64,000 nt of DNA from Streptomyces violaceusniger Tu 4113 (GCF_000147815.2 NC_015957.1:4030001-4094000); one strand, 5' to 3'; shown: positions 50,121 to 59,549, counted from the stretch's first letter. The notes: generated by a model not told the origin, from the letters alone. Numbers and translations: made by a program.

Positions 50121-50390
50121 CTCACCGATCCCATCATTTGGGGCTCGCGAGGCAGCGAGACCGCGCTTGTCCCGTCCACACCGACGGAACCTGGTCGTCA
50201 CCCGGGGGCACCCCGTCGCGGGAGAAGGGTTGCCTGTCAGCGAGCCGGGGCCGGTGACCCACCTGAGCGGGGATTCCGCACGGTGGGCGCTGACGATCGT
50301 GACCGTCCCTGACAGTGTCGTCGCGCTCCGCGAGGGCGTCAACCCATGCCGGGACGGCCAACGCGGGCCGACGGCACGGTGGATGCCCGC

Positions 50391-51536
50391 TCAGAGGAAC
50401 GGCCGCCGTGCCCCGCCGATGGCCCGCTCAATGAGGACCATGGCCGCGTCGTCCGCCAGCCGTCCCTCGGCATGCCGGACCAGGGCGTGGCGCAGCCGGT
50501 CCAGGTACTCGCCAGGGGTGTCACCGTCCAGCGTCTCCATGGTCCGGTGCAGCGGAAAGAACTCGTCGTAGTGGTTGCGGGCCTCGACCACGCCGTCGGT
50601 GTGCAGCAACAGCCGGTCACCGGGCAGGAACGGAAAGGACTCGACACAGATCGGGGGAGGGCTGAGGAACTCCTCGAGGCCGAGCGGCGGCAGCGGGCGC
50701 GCCGGGTCCAGGGAGCGCACCTTGCGCTCGCGCATCACCAGGGGCGGCGGATGGCCGCGGTTGATCAGCTCGACCAGCGACTCGTCCGAGACCTGGGCGA
50801 GGAGGACGGTGACGAACTGCTCCTCCAGCTCCTGCGGGTCCTGGAGCTGGGAGCGGTCCAGCAGCTCGTACTCGCGCGCCAGCGCGGCCGCACAGCGGTG
50901 CATCACCTCGGCCAGGTCCTGCTCGTAGTGCACCGCCTCCCGGAAGGCGCCCACCACGGCCGCGGCGGACCGCACCGCGGCCAGCCCCTTTCCCCGCACA
51001 TCGCCGACGATCAGCCGCACTCCGTAGCGGGTGCACATCGCCTCGTAGAGGTCCCCGCCGATCTGCGCGCCGCGCTCGGCCGCCATATAGACGCTGGCGG
51101 TGTTCACGACACCGATCCGGGCGGGCAGCGGCCGCAGCACCACGTTCTGGGACACCTCGGCGATCCGGCGGATCTGGGCCAGCTCGCGGTCCCGGCGCAC
51201 CCGCACCGCGCTGGTCGCCACGCTCGCGAGCGCCACCACCAGCAGGGCCAGCAGATTCGCGTACACCATCTCGCTGCCCCAGACGTTGTTGTGGGTGGCG
51301 GTGACCGCACTCACCGCCATGGCGAGCAGCGCCACCCCGCCGGTGCCGAACGGGCCCATGGTCACCGCCGCCAGCGCCGGCGCCGGGGAGAGCAGGGGGC
51401 CGGTGTAGAGGGTGTGCGCGGGGGAGAGCTCGATGCTGAGCACCGCCGCCAGGACCAGGAACGGCAGACACCGTGTGACCGCGAACAGCGTGTGGCTGCG
51501 ACCGCTCGCCCCCGGGGCGAAGCGTATGAATCGCAT
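50391..51536 (-). CDS. PP2C-type (SpoIIE) serine phosphatase, membrane-bound
   Basis: 381 aa. Three to four hydrophobic helices in the first 110 residues, then a SpoIIE/RsbU phosphatase domain with metal-site motifs GGDLYEA, VGDVRGKGLAAV, LINRGHPPPLV, LLLHTDGVVEARN and DDAAMVLIE. Such enzymes dephosphorylate anti-anti-sigma (STAS) proteins in partner-switching control of sigma factors; Streptomyces have dozens. No anti-sigma or STAS gene is adjacent, so the partner is unknown. Monocistronic, and divergent from the second fpg gene. Confidence 0.92.
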   Translation of the reverse strand: MRFIRFAPGASGRSHTLFAVTRCLPFLVLAAVLSIELSPAHTLYTGPLLSPAPALAAVTMGPFGTGGVALLAMAVSAVTATHNNVWGSEMVYANLLALLVVALASVATSAVRVRRDRELAQIRRIAEVSQNVVLRPLPARIGVVNTASVYMAAERGAQIGGDLYEAMCTRYGVRLIVGDVRGKGLAAVRSAAAVVGAFREAVHYEQDLAEVMHRCAAALAREYELLDRSQLQDPQELEEQFVTVLLAQVSDESLVELINRGHPPPLVMRERKVRSLDPARPLPPLGLEEFLSPPPICVESFPFLPGDRLLLHTDGVVEARNHYDEFFPLHRTMETLDGDTPGEYLDRLRHALVRHAEGRLADDAAMVLIERAIGGARRPFL

Positions 51537-51619
51537 AACTTGGACCTTATCCGATGAAAGCCACCAAAGGGGTGGTTCTCGGTAACACGCGACGGAGGTC
51601 CCGGGCGTAGCCTGACGCT

Positions 51620-52408
51620 ATGCCCGAGCTACCGGATGTCGAGGGGTTCCGGCGAACGCTGGCCTCCTGCGCCCAGGGCCACCGCGTCGAGCGGGTGGAG
51701 GTGGCCGACGCGGGGGTGCTGCACGGGGTGACCGCGCAGCGGCTGAAGCGCGATCTCGAGGGCCGCCGCTTCGCCGCACCGCGCCGCCACGGCAAGTGGC
51801 TGATCGCCCCCACCGACGGGCCCACGGTCGTGGTGCACTTCGGCATGACCGGGCGGCTGGCCTGCGGGGCGGAGTCCGAACCGGCCGGCCGGTTCGAGCG
51901 CGTCGCCTTCGACCTCGACGACGGCCACCGCCTCGGCTACGAGGACCAGCGCAAACTCCAGGGCATCTGGCTCGCCGCCACCGAAGCCGACGTCGACCGG
52001 ATCCTCGGCGATCAGGGCCCGGACGCGCTCTCCCTGAGCCGGGCCGATCTCGACCGGCTGCTGGCGGGGCGGCGCGGACGCGTCAAGGCCACACTGACCG
52101 ACCAGGCCGTGATCGCCGGACTCGGCAACCTGCTCGGCGACGAGATCCTGTGGCGGGCCCGGATCCATCCGCAGCGGCCGGCGAACGCGCTGACCGACGA
52201 CGAGCACGAACGGCTCCACACCGCGATGCGCGAGGTGCTGCGCGCCTCGGTGCGGGCGGGGCGGGTGCCGGACGACCCGGACTGGCTCACCGGACAGCGC
52301 GACGACCCGGACCCGCACTGCCCCCGCTGCGGCCATCCGCTGCGCCGCGGCCGGATCGCGGGGCGGACCAGCCTGTGGTGCCCCCACTGCCAGCGGGACG
52401 GCGGCTGA
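51620..52408 (+). CDS. Fpg/Nei-family DNA glycosylase, second paralogue
   Basis: 262 aa. Pro2 and Glu3 in MPELPDVE, Lys in the beta-hairpin GKWLIAPTDGP, H2TH helix VIAGLGNLLGDEIL, and a C-terminal zinc finger CPRCGHPLRRGRIAGRTSLWCPHC. Compared with the copy at 22210 it is shorter and the finger loop is RIAGRTS rather than the usual Gly-Gly/QTGG type, nearer to Nei-like than to MutM. The first ATG fits the obligatory Pro2. The stop codon lies within a 27-bp sequence that is perfectly repeated 61 bp downstream. Confidence 0.9.
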   Translation: MPELPDVEGFRRTLASCAQGHRVERVEVADAGVLHGVTAQRLKRDLEGRRFAAPRRHGKWLIAPTDGPTVVVHFGMTGRLACGAESEPAGRFERVAFDLDDGHRLGYEDQRKLQGIWLAATEADVDRILGDQGPDALSLSRADLDRLLAGRRGRVKATLTDQAVIAGLGNLLGDEILWRARIHPQRPANALTDDEHERLHTAMREVLRASVRAGRVPDDPDWLTGQRDDPDPHCPRCGHPLRRGRIAGRTSLWCPHCQRDGG

Positions 52409-52488
52409 CGCCCGCCCGTGGGCGACCACGGTCCAGGGCCATCGGGAGCTCCACCGGTGATGCGGCTGACGCCCGCCCGTGGGCGACC
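52401..52488. repeat. Perfect 27-bp direct repeat (two copies) at the end of the second fpg gene
   Basis: Copies at 52401-52427 and 52462-52488 are identical. The first includes the stop codon of the glycosylase gene. Each holds a small CGCCC/GGGCG hairpin, so the duplicated element may be a terminator. Confidence 0.85.
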
Positions 52489-52521
52489 CGTGGCCCGATC
52501 GGCGCCCTCGCGCCCGCCCGA

Positions 52522-53502
52522 TCAGGACACCCACGCCTTGTACGACATCACGTCGCCCGCCTTCAGTTTGTACTCCGGATCGTCCCGGGTGATGGTCTCC
52601 TCGACGTCCAGCACGCTGCCGTCGTCCGGATCGAGGACGATCAGATACCGCATCCCGGAGGAAGCGGGGGTGAACCGGAACGCCTGCCCCTCCCGGCCGA
52701 GCCGGTCGGTGACCTTGCCCGTCGGGCGCAGCCCCTCGATCCGGGACAGCAGGGTGACGATGTCCGCCCGCTGGCGCGGACCGGGAGTCCACACCGCGAG
52801 AAACGACTCGATGGCCGAGATCAGCTCCGCCGGGTCGCGGTCCGCGCCCCGGGACCAGACGGCGAGATAGGCGCGCAGCGCCGAGGCCCCGGCCGGAGGA
52901 TCCTCGAAGTAGCTCTCGTTGGCGCCGTTGATACCGGCCGGATACTTCTCCTCGCTCAGCACCTTGCCGTCGTGGACCGCACGGGGCGGCGTACCGTCGG
53001 CGATCACCGGGCGGCCCGGGTGGCGCGGATCGGTGGCCACCTCCAGCGAGAAACCGCTGCCGTCCGCGTTCCACCGGGTCAGCGACTCCCGGGGCAGCGT
53101 CACCGGATCCTCGCCCGACTTCATGCTCAGCGCCCAGCTCTGGAAATGGCTGCCCCGCTCGCTCTTCCCCGGGGACTCCTCGGCCGCCGTCCGCGCCCGC
53201 CGGACGATCTCGCCGAGCGATACGTCCGCCCCGGAGGCATGCGCCACCAGCGGCACTGGTCTGGACGCGGCCACCGCGGAGGAAGGGGTGCCCGAGACGG
53301 TCAGCGCGAGGGCGAGGACCGTCGCGGCCGCCGCTGCTTCCAGGCTCCAGATCACGCGTCGGACGGTACGGCGCCCCCGGTCCTGGGACGGCAGCCGCCG
53401 CAGCAGCAGCTCGGCGCGCGCGTTCAGCGGCCGGTCCCGCCAGGGGCCGGTGTCGGCGGACACGGGGTCGGCCTCGCGGAGCAGATCCAGTTCGTCGGTC
53501 AT
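52522..53502 (-). CDS. CU044_5270-family membrane protein, ECF sigma partner
   Basis: 326 aa. Short cytosolic N-terminus (TDELDLLREADPVSADTGPW), one membrane helix (EAAAAATVLALALTVSG, about residue 55-72), then a large outside domain containing the LDPDDGSVLDVEETITRDDP and YKAWVS end seen in the CU044_5270 family. These proteins are regularly encoded next to ECF sigma genes and are presumed to act as membrane-bound regulators; no zinc-binding anti-sigma motif is visible. It overlaps the sigma gene by 4 bp (ATGA). Confidence 0.85.
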   Translation of the reverse strand: MTDELDLLREADPVSADTGPWRDRPLNARAELLLRRLPSQDRGRRTVRRVIWSLEAAAAATVLALALTVSGTPSSAVAASRPVPLVAHASGADVSLGEIVRRARTAAEESPGKSERGSHFQSWALSMKSGEDPVTLPRESLTRWNADGSGFSLEVATDPRHPGRPVIADGTPPRAVHDGKVLSEEKYPAGINGANESYFEDPPAGASALRAYLAVWSRGADRDPAELISAIESFLAVWTPGPRQRADIVTLLSRIEGLRPTGKVTDRLGREGQAFRFTPASSGMRYLIVLDPDDGSVLDVEETITRDDPEYKLKAGDVMSYKAWVS

Positions 53503-54095
53503 GCGTGTCCATCCTTGTGGGCCTTGTCGGCCCTGCCAGCGCTGTGGGCCTTGTCGCCCTTGCCGCTCGTGCACCCCACTGAGACCCGGTCGTCCCGGCG
53601 CAGGGTCTCTATCTGCTCCCGCAGCCGCCGCCGCGCCCGGTGCAGTCGCATCGCCGCGGCGGACCGGCCGCACCCCAGCACGGTGCCGAGCTCCTCGACG
53701 GTCAGCTCCTCCCATGTCGTCAGCCGCAGCACCTCCTGGTCGGCCTCGGCGAGCCGGGCGAGCGCCTCCAGCACCCAGGAGCCCGGCCGCTCCGCGTCCG
53801 GGCTCGCCACGGTGCGCCCGTCGCGCGTCACCTCGTGGTGGCCCAGCTTGGCCAGCAGCCTGCGGTAACGGCCCTTGCCGCGCACGGTGTTGGCCAGACA
53901 GTGCCGGGCCACCCCATACAGCCACGGCAGCGGTGACTCGGGCAGTTCGGTCCGGCGCCGCCAGGCCACCGCGAAGACCTCGGCGACGACTTCCTCGACC
54001 TCCCATGCCTGGTCGTCCAGCCGCCGTGCCACAAAACGGCTGACCGCCCAGTAATGCTCACGGTAGGCGGCGTCGAAGGCGTCGTCGGTGCTCAT
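53499..54095 (-). CDS. ECF-family RNA polymerase sigma factor
   Basis: 198 aa. Region 2 FDAAYREHYWAVSRFVARRL with VVAEVFAVAWRRR and LPWLYGVARHCLANTVR; region 4 LARLAEADQEVLRLTTWEELTVEELGTVLGCGRSAAAMRLHRARRRLRE. A repetitive basic tail (GDKAHSAGRADKAHKDGHA) follows. The ATG at 54095 was chosen at the family N-terminus. Its first codons and 5' leader form the left arm of a perfect 24-bp inverted repeat shared with the divergent ctaD gene. Translationally coupled to the CU044_5270 gene. Confidence 0.9.
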   Translation of the reverse strand: MSTDDAFDAAYREHYWAVSRFVARRLDDQAWEVEEVVAEVFAVAWRRRTELPESPLPWLYGVARHCLANTVRGKGRYRRLLAKLGHHEVTRDGRTVASPDAERPGSWVLEALARLAEADQEVLRLTTWEELTVEELGTVLGCGRSAAAMRLHRARRRLREQIETLRRDDRVSVGCTSGKGDKAHSAGRADKAHKDGHA

Positions 54096-54204
54096 GATCC
54101 GAAGGTGTCCGGCATGCCTCGGATCATCACACCCAGGAGCGGGAAATCTTGACCGGCCGTCGGAGTGACGATCCACGGGGTGCCGGACACCTTCGGATCA
54201 TGAG
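54091..54204. repeat. Perfect 24-bp inverted repeat covering two divergent start codons
   Basis: Arms 54091-54114 and 54181-54204 are exact reverse complements, with imperfect similarity extending about 16 bp inward. The left arm holds the ATG of the ECF sigma gene, the right arm the ATG of ctaD, so both mRNAs begin their coding region with the same leader ending GGACACCTTCGGATCATGAG. The left side also contains a smaller hairpin (ATGATCCGA / TCGGATCAT). Confidence 0.9.
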
Positions 54205-55864
54205 GAACAACACCGTTGTCGCGGCGGCGCCGGCCGCCCCGCCGTCGCGCCGCCCCGGACCAGGGTCCACGGCCGTCAGATGGCTGACCACCACCGATCA
54301 CAAGACGATCGGCACGCTCTACCTGATCACGTCGTTCGCGTTTTTCTGTATCGGCGGGGTGATGGCGCTGCTGATGCGCGCCGAACTGGCCCGTCCGGGT
54401 TTGCAGATCATGTCGAACGAGCAGTTCAACCAGGCGTTCACCATGCATGGCACGATCATGCTGCTGATGTTCGCCACTCCGCTGTTCGCGGGGTTCGCCA
54501 ACTGGATCATGCCGCTGCAGATCGGTGCGCCCGATGTGGCGTTCCCGCGGCTGAACATGTTCGCGTACTGGCTGTATCTCTTCGGCTCGCTGATCGCGGT
54601 GGGCGGGTTCCTGACCCCGCAGGGCGCGGCCGACTTTGGCTGGTTCGCCTACTCCCCGCTCTCGGACGCGGTGCGCTCACCGGGGGTCGGCGCGGACATG
54701 TGGATCATGGGTCTGGCCCTCTCCGGCTTCGGCACCATCCTCGGCTCGGTCAACTTCATCACCACGATCATCTGCATGCGCGCTCCGGGCATGACGATGT
54801 TCCGGATGCCGATCTTCACCTGGAATGTGCTGCTGACCGGTGTGCTGGTGCTGCTGGCCTTCCCGGTGCTGGCCGCCGCGCTGTTCGCCCTGGAGGCGGA
54901 CCGCCAATTCGGCGCGCATGTCTTCGACGCGGCCAATGGCGGGGCGCTGCTCTGGCAACACCTCTTCTGGTTCTTCGGCCATCCGGAGGTCTATATCATC
55001 GCCCTGCCGTTCTTCGGCATCATCTCCGAGGTCATTCCGGTCTTCTCCCGGAAGCCGATGTTCGGCTATATCTCGCTCATCGCGGCGACGATTTCCATCG
55101 CGGGCCTTTCGGTCACCGTCTGGGCGCACCATATGTATGTCACCGGCGGTGTGCTGCTGCCGTTCTTCTCCTTCATGACGTTCCTGATAGCCGTGCCGAC
55201 CGGTATCAAGTTCTTCAACTGGATCGGCACCATGTGGAAGGGGTCGCTGAGCTTCGAGACGCCGATGCTCTGGGCGACCGGATTCCTCATCACCTTCGTC
55301 TTCGGCGGCCTGACCGGCGTGATCCTGGCCTCGCCGCCGATGGACTTCGCTGTCTCGGACACCTACTTCGTGGTGGCCCACTTCCACTACGTCATCTTCG
55401 GCACCGTGGTCTTCGCGATGTTCGCCGGATTCCACTTCTGGTGGCCCAAGTTCACCGGCAAGATGCTCGACGAGCGGCTGGGAAAGATCACCTTCTGGAC
55501 CCTCTTCCTCGGCTTCCACGGCACGTTCCTGGTGCAGCACTGGCTGGGCGCCGAGGGAATGCTCCGCAGAATTCCCGACTACCTGGCGGCCGACGGCGTC
55601 ACCACCCTGAACACCATCTCGACCATCAGCTCCTTCGTCCTCGGCCTGTCGTTCCTGCCGTTCCTCTACAACGTCTGGAAGACTGCCAAGTACGGCGAGA
55701 AGGTCGTCACCGACGACCCCTGGGGATATGGCCGTTCCCTGGAATGGGCGACCTCCTGCCCGCCGCCGCGCCATAACTTCGTCAGCCTGCCGAAGATCCG
55801 TTCCGAATCCCCCGCGTTCGATCTGCACCATCCCGATGTCGGCCAGAAGGAGAGTGTGGCGTGA
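54200..55864 (+). CDS. ctaD: Cytochrome c oxidase subunit I (aa3 type), orphan copy
   Basis: 554 aa, full length, 12 membrane helices. Heme and copper ligands: His in TMHGTIM (heme a), [13 protein letters not shown] (CuB His and cross-linked Tyr), WAHHMY (CuB His pair) and HFHYVIF (heme a3 and a). It would reduce O2 in the cytoplasmic membrane. The main ctaC-ctaD-ctaE-qcr genes are not nearby, so this is a second ctaD without subunit II or III. Start set at the ATG in the inverted repeat; an in-frame upstream start would add [19 protein letters not shown] overlap with a small downstream gene. Confidence 0.93.
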   Translation: MRNNTVVAAAPAAPPSRRPGPGSTAVRWLTTTDHKTIGTLYLITSFAFFCIGGVMALLMRAELARPGLQIMSNEQFNQAFTMHGTIMLLMFATPLFAGFANWIMPLQIGAPDVAFPRLNMFAYWLYLFGSLIAVGGFLTPQGAADFGWFAYSPLSDAVRSPGVGADMWIMGLALSGFGTILGSVNFITTIICMRAPGMTMFRMPIFTWNVLLTGVLVLLAFPVLAAALFALEADRQFGAHVFDAANGGALLWQHLFWFFGHPEVYIIALPFFGIISEVIPVFSRKPMFGYISLIAATISIAGLSVTVWAHHMYVTGGVLLPFFSFMTFLIAVPTGIKFFNWIGTMWKGSLSFETPMLWATGFLITFVFGGLTGVILASPPMDFAVSDTYFVVAHFHYVIFGTVVFAMFAGFHFWWPKFTGKMLDERLGKITFWTLFLGFHGTFLVQHWLGAEGMLRRIPDYLAADGVTTLNTISTISSFVLGLSFLPFLYNVWKTAKYGEKVVTDDPWGYGRSLEWATSCPPPRHNFVSLPKIRSESPAFDLHHPDVGQKESVA

Positions 55865-56214
55865 GTATGGCCAGAGCCGCCGAGCCTCCCGGTATCGCCG
55901 CCGGAATCAACCAGATCGAGGGCTATCTGCTGCTGCAGACGGAGCGGGACGCGGCCCGGGAGCGGGCCCGCCGCCTCACGGCCCCGCTCGACTGGCTGAC
56001 CTCCGCCCAGCGGGCGGAGGTCGAGCGGCTCTACCTGCAGGACCAGCTGGCCGTCACCGAGCAGACCCTGCGCAAGGTGGTGCGGCGCTGTGAGGAGCTG
56101 CGGGCGGAGTACCAGGAGGTCTACCGCACGCTGCGCCGCCGGCTCCTCCTGGTCTGCCTGCTCGGGGCCGCGACCCTCGCCGGCGGCTTCGCCGCCGCCC
56201 TCACCGTCCGGTAG
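55861..56214 (+). CDS. Small coiled-coil, tail-anchored membrane protein
   Basis: 117 aa (115 from the ATG two codons in). Long charged helical region ([14 protein letters not shown] ... [20 protein letters not shown]), ending in one hydrophobic C-terminal helix [20 protein letters not shown]. The GTG overlaps the ctaD stop, so it is coupled to the oxidase subunit and may be an assembly or stability factor; no family recognised. Its end overlaps the convergent PBP gene by 14 bp. Confidence 0.75.
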   Translation: MSMARAAEPPGIAAGINQIEGYLLLQTERDAARERARRLTAPLDWLTSAQRAEVERLYLQDQLAVTEQTLRKVVRRCEELRAEYQEVYRTLRRRLLLVCLLGAATLAGGFAAALTVR

Positions 56215-58141
56215 GCGCCATCCGGGTCGGGTTCGGAATCGCCCCGGCCTCGGAGCCGGAGTCGAACCAGGCCGCGGGTACATTGCGCAGCGCCTGGTCG
56301 GTGTAGTCGCTCCAGAGGTCGGCGACCCGCTGGGCGCTGGCGTTCTTGAGCGGGATCTGCTTGCGCTTCTCGGCGTCCTCGCCGAAGAGGGCGACCGCGG
56401 TGACCAGGTCCGGGGTGTAACCGACGTACCAGGCCGCCCTCTTGTCGTCGGAGACCCCGCCCTTGCCCGCCGCGGGGCGCTTGACGGCGCGTACGGCGTC
56501 CTTACCGCCGTTCATGATGAGATTCCGGGTGACAAGCTGAGCCGCCGCTGGGGCGATCGCCTGATCGCCCACGGCCTTCGGCGGCCCGGCCGTCTCGTCG
56601 CCGCGCCGTGCGGACTTCACGATGCTCGGGGTGACCCGCTTGCCCTGGTGGTTGAACGAGGCGTAGACACCGGCCATCTTCAGTGGGCTCGAGCCCATCA
56701 GCCCCAGCTCGACCGACTCCTTGGTGCCGAAGCCGCCGTCGGTGTCCATGCCGAGGGCCCGGGCGGTGCGCTTGATCTCCGGCAGTCCGCCGGCGTCGGG
56801 CCCGTTATGCATCTTGGCGTCCATGGAGGCGGCGTCGGTGACCGGCTGGAAGGCGGAGCCCACCTGGTAGTCGCCGCGGGTCGCGTTGGACAGATAGTGC
56901 CGGGTGTAGTCCCGGCCGCCGTAGAGCGCGAGGATCCGCCCGTTCTTCGGGTCCACCGAGACCGCGCCGCCCTGGGTGGCGGCGGCGTCCGCACGGGCCT
57001 GCTTCTCGTCGGCGGAACCGTCCGCACGGGTCTGCTTCTCCTCGCCGGAACCGTCCGTCCGGGGCTTCCCCTTGGCGGAGCCGTCGAGGCCCTGGCGCAT
57101 CGTCTTCTCCAGCGCCCGCTGTTTGGCCGGGTCGACGTTGAGGGTGATGGTCCAGCCGCCCGCGGCGAGTTCCTGTTCGCTGACGCCCGAGGCGATCAGC
57201 TCATTGCGGGCAGCGTCCACGAGGTAGCCGGCCTGGCCGTCGAGACCGGGGGCGGGCTTGGGGTCGACCGGCACGGGAAAGCGCATGTGCTTCCGCTGCG
57301 CGGGGTCCAGCCAGTGCATATCGACCATGTTGTCCAGCACATAGTTCCAGCGCCGGGTGACCAGACGCTTCGCCTTGGGGCTCGCCACGGCCCAGTCGTA
57401 CTGGCTGGGGGCCTGCACCAGCGCCGCCAGATACGCGCCCTCCTCGACCGTGAGGTCGTCGACGTCCTTGTCGTAGTACGCGCGGGCGGCGGCCTGGATG
57501 CCGTAGGCCACGCGGCCGAAGTAGCTGGTGTTCAGATACCCCGCGAGGATGTCCTCCTTGGAGTTGCGCTGGTCGACCTTGAGGGAGATCACCAGCTCCT
57601 TGATCTTGCGGCTGGCGGTCTGTTCCTGGCTCAGGTAGTAGTTCTTGACGTACTGCTGGGTGATGGTCGAACCGCCCTGGGTCCCCTTGCCGGCCACGGT
57701 GTTGACCACTCCCCGCAGAATGCCCATCGGGTCCACGCCCCGGTCCTTGTAGAAGGACTTGTTCTCCGCCGCGACGAACGCGTGCTGCACGCCCGTGGGT
57801 ATCCGGTCGAGGGTGACCATCTCGCGGTTGATCTCGCCGGTGCGGGCGAGGATCGTGCCGTCGCTGTACTTGTAGACGTTGCTCTGCGCCTTCGCCTGGG
57901 CGTTGGCCTTGGGAACGTCGATGGAGTAGTAGAGCACGGTGAACGCCCCGATCAGCAGGGCGCACAGGCCGGCCACATAGGCGATCAGCTTCCGCCAGGT
58001 GAAGAGCCGCCGGATGCCGGTCCGCTTCGGCTTTCCGTGTCTCTTCTCACCGTGCTGTCGGCTCGGGGGTCTGGTGTCCCGCGGCGCCTGCTTCGAGTCC
58101 GGGGTGAACCGTTCGCGTAGTGCCGTGAGGGGACCTGCCAT
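56201..58141 (-). CDS. Class A PBP-like glycosyltransferase with degenerate transpeptidase domain
   Basis: 646 aa. N-terminal basic cytosolic part, one membrane helix (LIAYVAGLCALLIGAFTVLY), GT51 domain about 95-270 with AFVAAENKSFYKDRGVD, QGGSTITQQYVKNYYL, RKIKELVISLKVD and ILAGYLNTSYFGRVAYGI, so lipid II polymerisation looks possible. In the transpeptidase domain the SxxK nucleophile motif reads SAFQ (Ser429-Gln432, in DYQVGSAFQPVTDA), the SxN segment is shortened and absent, and KTG reads KGG (560-562). The domain outline (YVGYTPDLVTAVALFGE) is still clear. It is therefore probably a glycosyltransferase only. A Lys/Glu/Ala-rich insertion (DGSADEKQARAD) lies between domains. Upstream neighbour is the CseC-like kinase gene. 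Confidence 0.88.
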   Translation of the reverse strand: MAGPLTALRERFTPDSKQAPRDTRPPSRQHGEKRHGKPKRTGIRRLFTWRKLIAYVAGLCALLIGAFTVLYYSIDVPKANAQAKAQSNVYKYSDGTILARTGEINREMVTLDRIPTGVQHAFVAAENKSFYKDRGVDPMGILRGVVNTVAGKGTQGGSTITQQYVKNYYLSQEQTASRKIKELVISLKVDQRNSKEDILAGYLNTSYFGRVAYGIQAAARAYYDKDVDDLTVEEGAYLAALVQAPSQYDWAVASPKAKRLVTRRWNYVLDNMVDMHWLDPAQRKHMRFPVPVDPKPAPGLDGQAGYLVDAARNELIASGVSEQELAAGGWTITLNVDPAKQRALEKTMRQGLDGSAKGKPRTDGSGEEKQTRADGSADEKQARADAAATQGGAVSVDPKNGRILALYGGRDYTRHYLSNATRGDYQVGSAFQPVTDAASMDAKMHNGPDAGGLPEIKRTARALGMDTDGGFGTKESVELGLMGSSPLKMAGVYASFNHQGKRVTPSIVKSARRGDETAGPPKAVGDQAIAPAAAQLVTRNLIMNGGKDAVRAVKRPAAGKGGVSDDKRAAWYVGYTPDLVTAVALFGEDAEKRKQIPLKNASAQRVADLWSDYTDQALRNVPAAWFDSGSEAGAIPNPTRMAPTGR

Positions 58142-58279
58142 GCCGATTGCTCCTCCATCGATCCCGGCCGCGAGGATTCGCGGGGGTCGGCGCCATCCTC
58201 CTCAGCGAAGATCTTCGGAACGGCAACGGGCGATCTCGGCCGGGGCTCGACCGCTTCTCGACTTCCCCTCGACGATGTA

Positions 58280-59548
58280 TCAGCCGTGTATCGGTCCGGG
58301 CTCGGGCCGCTCCGGCAGGTGCAGCGTGGCGACAGCGCCGCCGTCCGGTGCGTTGCCGAACGTGAGCGTGGCGCCGAGGACCTGAGCCTGTCCCGCCGCG
58401 ATGGTCAGCCCGAGACCGTGGCCCCGGCCCCGCTCCCGGACCCCGGTGCGGAACCGCTGCGGACCCTTCTCCAGCAGATCGTCCGGATAGCCGGTTCCAT
58501 GGTCGCGGACGGTCACGGTCCGGCCGTCCGCCGCCACCGTCACCTCGACCGGTTCACGGCCGTGGCGATGGGCGTTGATCACGAGATTGGTGACGATGCG
58601 GGCCAGCCGGCGGGGATCCGTCCACACCTTCGGGCCGTCCTCGGGGTCCTGCGGCGCGCTGTCCTGCGCGCCGCCGGTGCGCAGGCATGCCGACAGCCCG
58701 GTGCCGGCGATGGCATCGTCGAGCACGGGTCCCAGGGGACAGGGCGACAGATCGGCCTCCTCGGCCCCCGCGTCCAGCCGGGAGATCTCCAGCAGATCCT
58801 CGACCAGTGTGCTCAACACCCGCACCCGGTCGCGCACATACCCGGCCGCCTCCCCCGGCGGGAGCAGCTCGGCGGCGGTGACCAGGCCCATCAGCGGAGT
58901 GCGCAGCTCATGCGCCACATCGGCGGTGAACCGCTGCTCGTCGAGCAGCCGCTCCTGCAGCGCGGCGGCCATCGAGTCCACGGCCCCGGAGATCTCGGCG
59001 ATCTCGTCGTGCGGGCGGGCGGCGGCGGAGATCCGGGCGTCCAGGTCCCCGGCCGCGATCCGCCGCGCGGTGGCCGCCGCGAGCCGCAGCCGCCGGCTCA
59101 TCCGCTCGGCGGTCAGTACGCCCAGGGGCAGCACCACGGCGGTGGTCATCAGCCCGGCCAGGATGATGTTGGTGTCCAGCGCGCCGATGTTGCGCATCGC
59201 GGTGCTCATGTCGACGCGTACGGACAGGACCTGACCGTCGGCGGGCCGGGCCGCCCACATCGCGGGCCCGTCCGGGCCGGTGCTGAACTCGGTGCCCTGA
59301 TGCCCCTTCTTCACCAGCCGCCGCAGACCCTGGGGCAGCCCGGGTGCGTCCATCACCGCACCGGAGCCCTGGACGCCGCCGGTGCGGGCGTAGCTGAGCG
59401 CGGCACGGTCGAGCGTGGTCCGCGCGCCTTCGCGCGCCTGGGACAGTTCGCGGTCGCGTGAGGCATGGTGCACCAGCACGCCCACCGCGGCCGCGGCGGC
59501 ACAGGTCGCCGCCGCCACCAGGGCCACGATCCGCCATCTCAGCGTCAT
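58280..59548 (-). CDS. CseC-like sensor histidine kinase
   Basis: 422 aa. TM1 at residues about 7-27, an extracellular domain of about 100 residues, TM2 near 130-150 (ILAGLMTTAVVLPLGVL), HAMP, then H box FTADVAHELRTPL, N box NLVINAHRHG and G boxes DHGTGYPDD and GHGLGLTIA. Order and content (lipoprotein-regulator-kinase) match cseA-cseB-cseC, which controls the cell-envelope sigma factor SigE in S. coelicolor. One base after the response regulator gene. Because no sigE is adjacent, this is likely a paralogous system. Confidence 0.88.
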   Translation of the reverse strand: MTLRWRIVALVAAATCAAAAAVGVLVHHASRDRELSQAREGARTTLDRAALSYARTGGVQGSGAVMDAPGLPQGLRRLVKKGHQGTEFSTGPDGPAMWAARPADGQVLSVRVDMSTAMRNIGALDTNIILAGLMTTAVVLPLGVLTAERMSRRLRLAAATARRIAAGDLDARISAAARPHDEIAEISGAVDSMAAALQERLLDEQRFTADVAHELRTPLMGLVTAAELLPPGEAAGYVRDRVRVLSTLVEDLLEISRLDAGAEEADLSPCPLGPVLDDAIAGTGLSACLRTGGAQDSAPQDPEDGPKVWTDPRRLARIVTNLVINAHRHGREPVEVTVAADGRTVTVRDHGTGYPDDLLEKGPQRFRTGVRERGRGHGLGLTIAAGQAQVLGATLTFGNAPDGGAVATLHLPERPEPGPIHG

Positions 59549-59549
59549 C

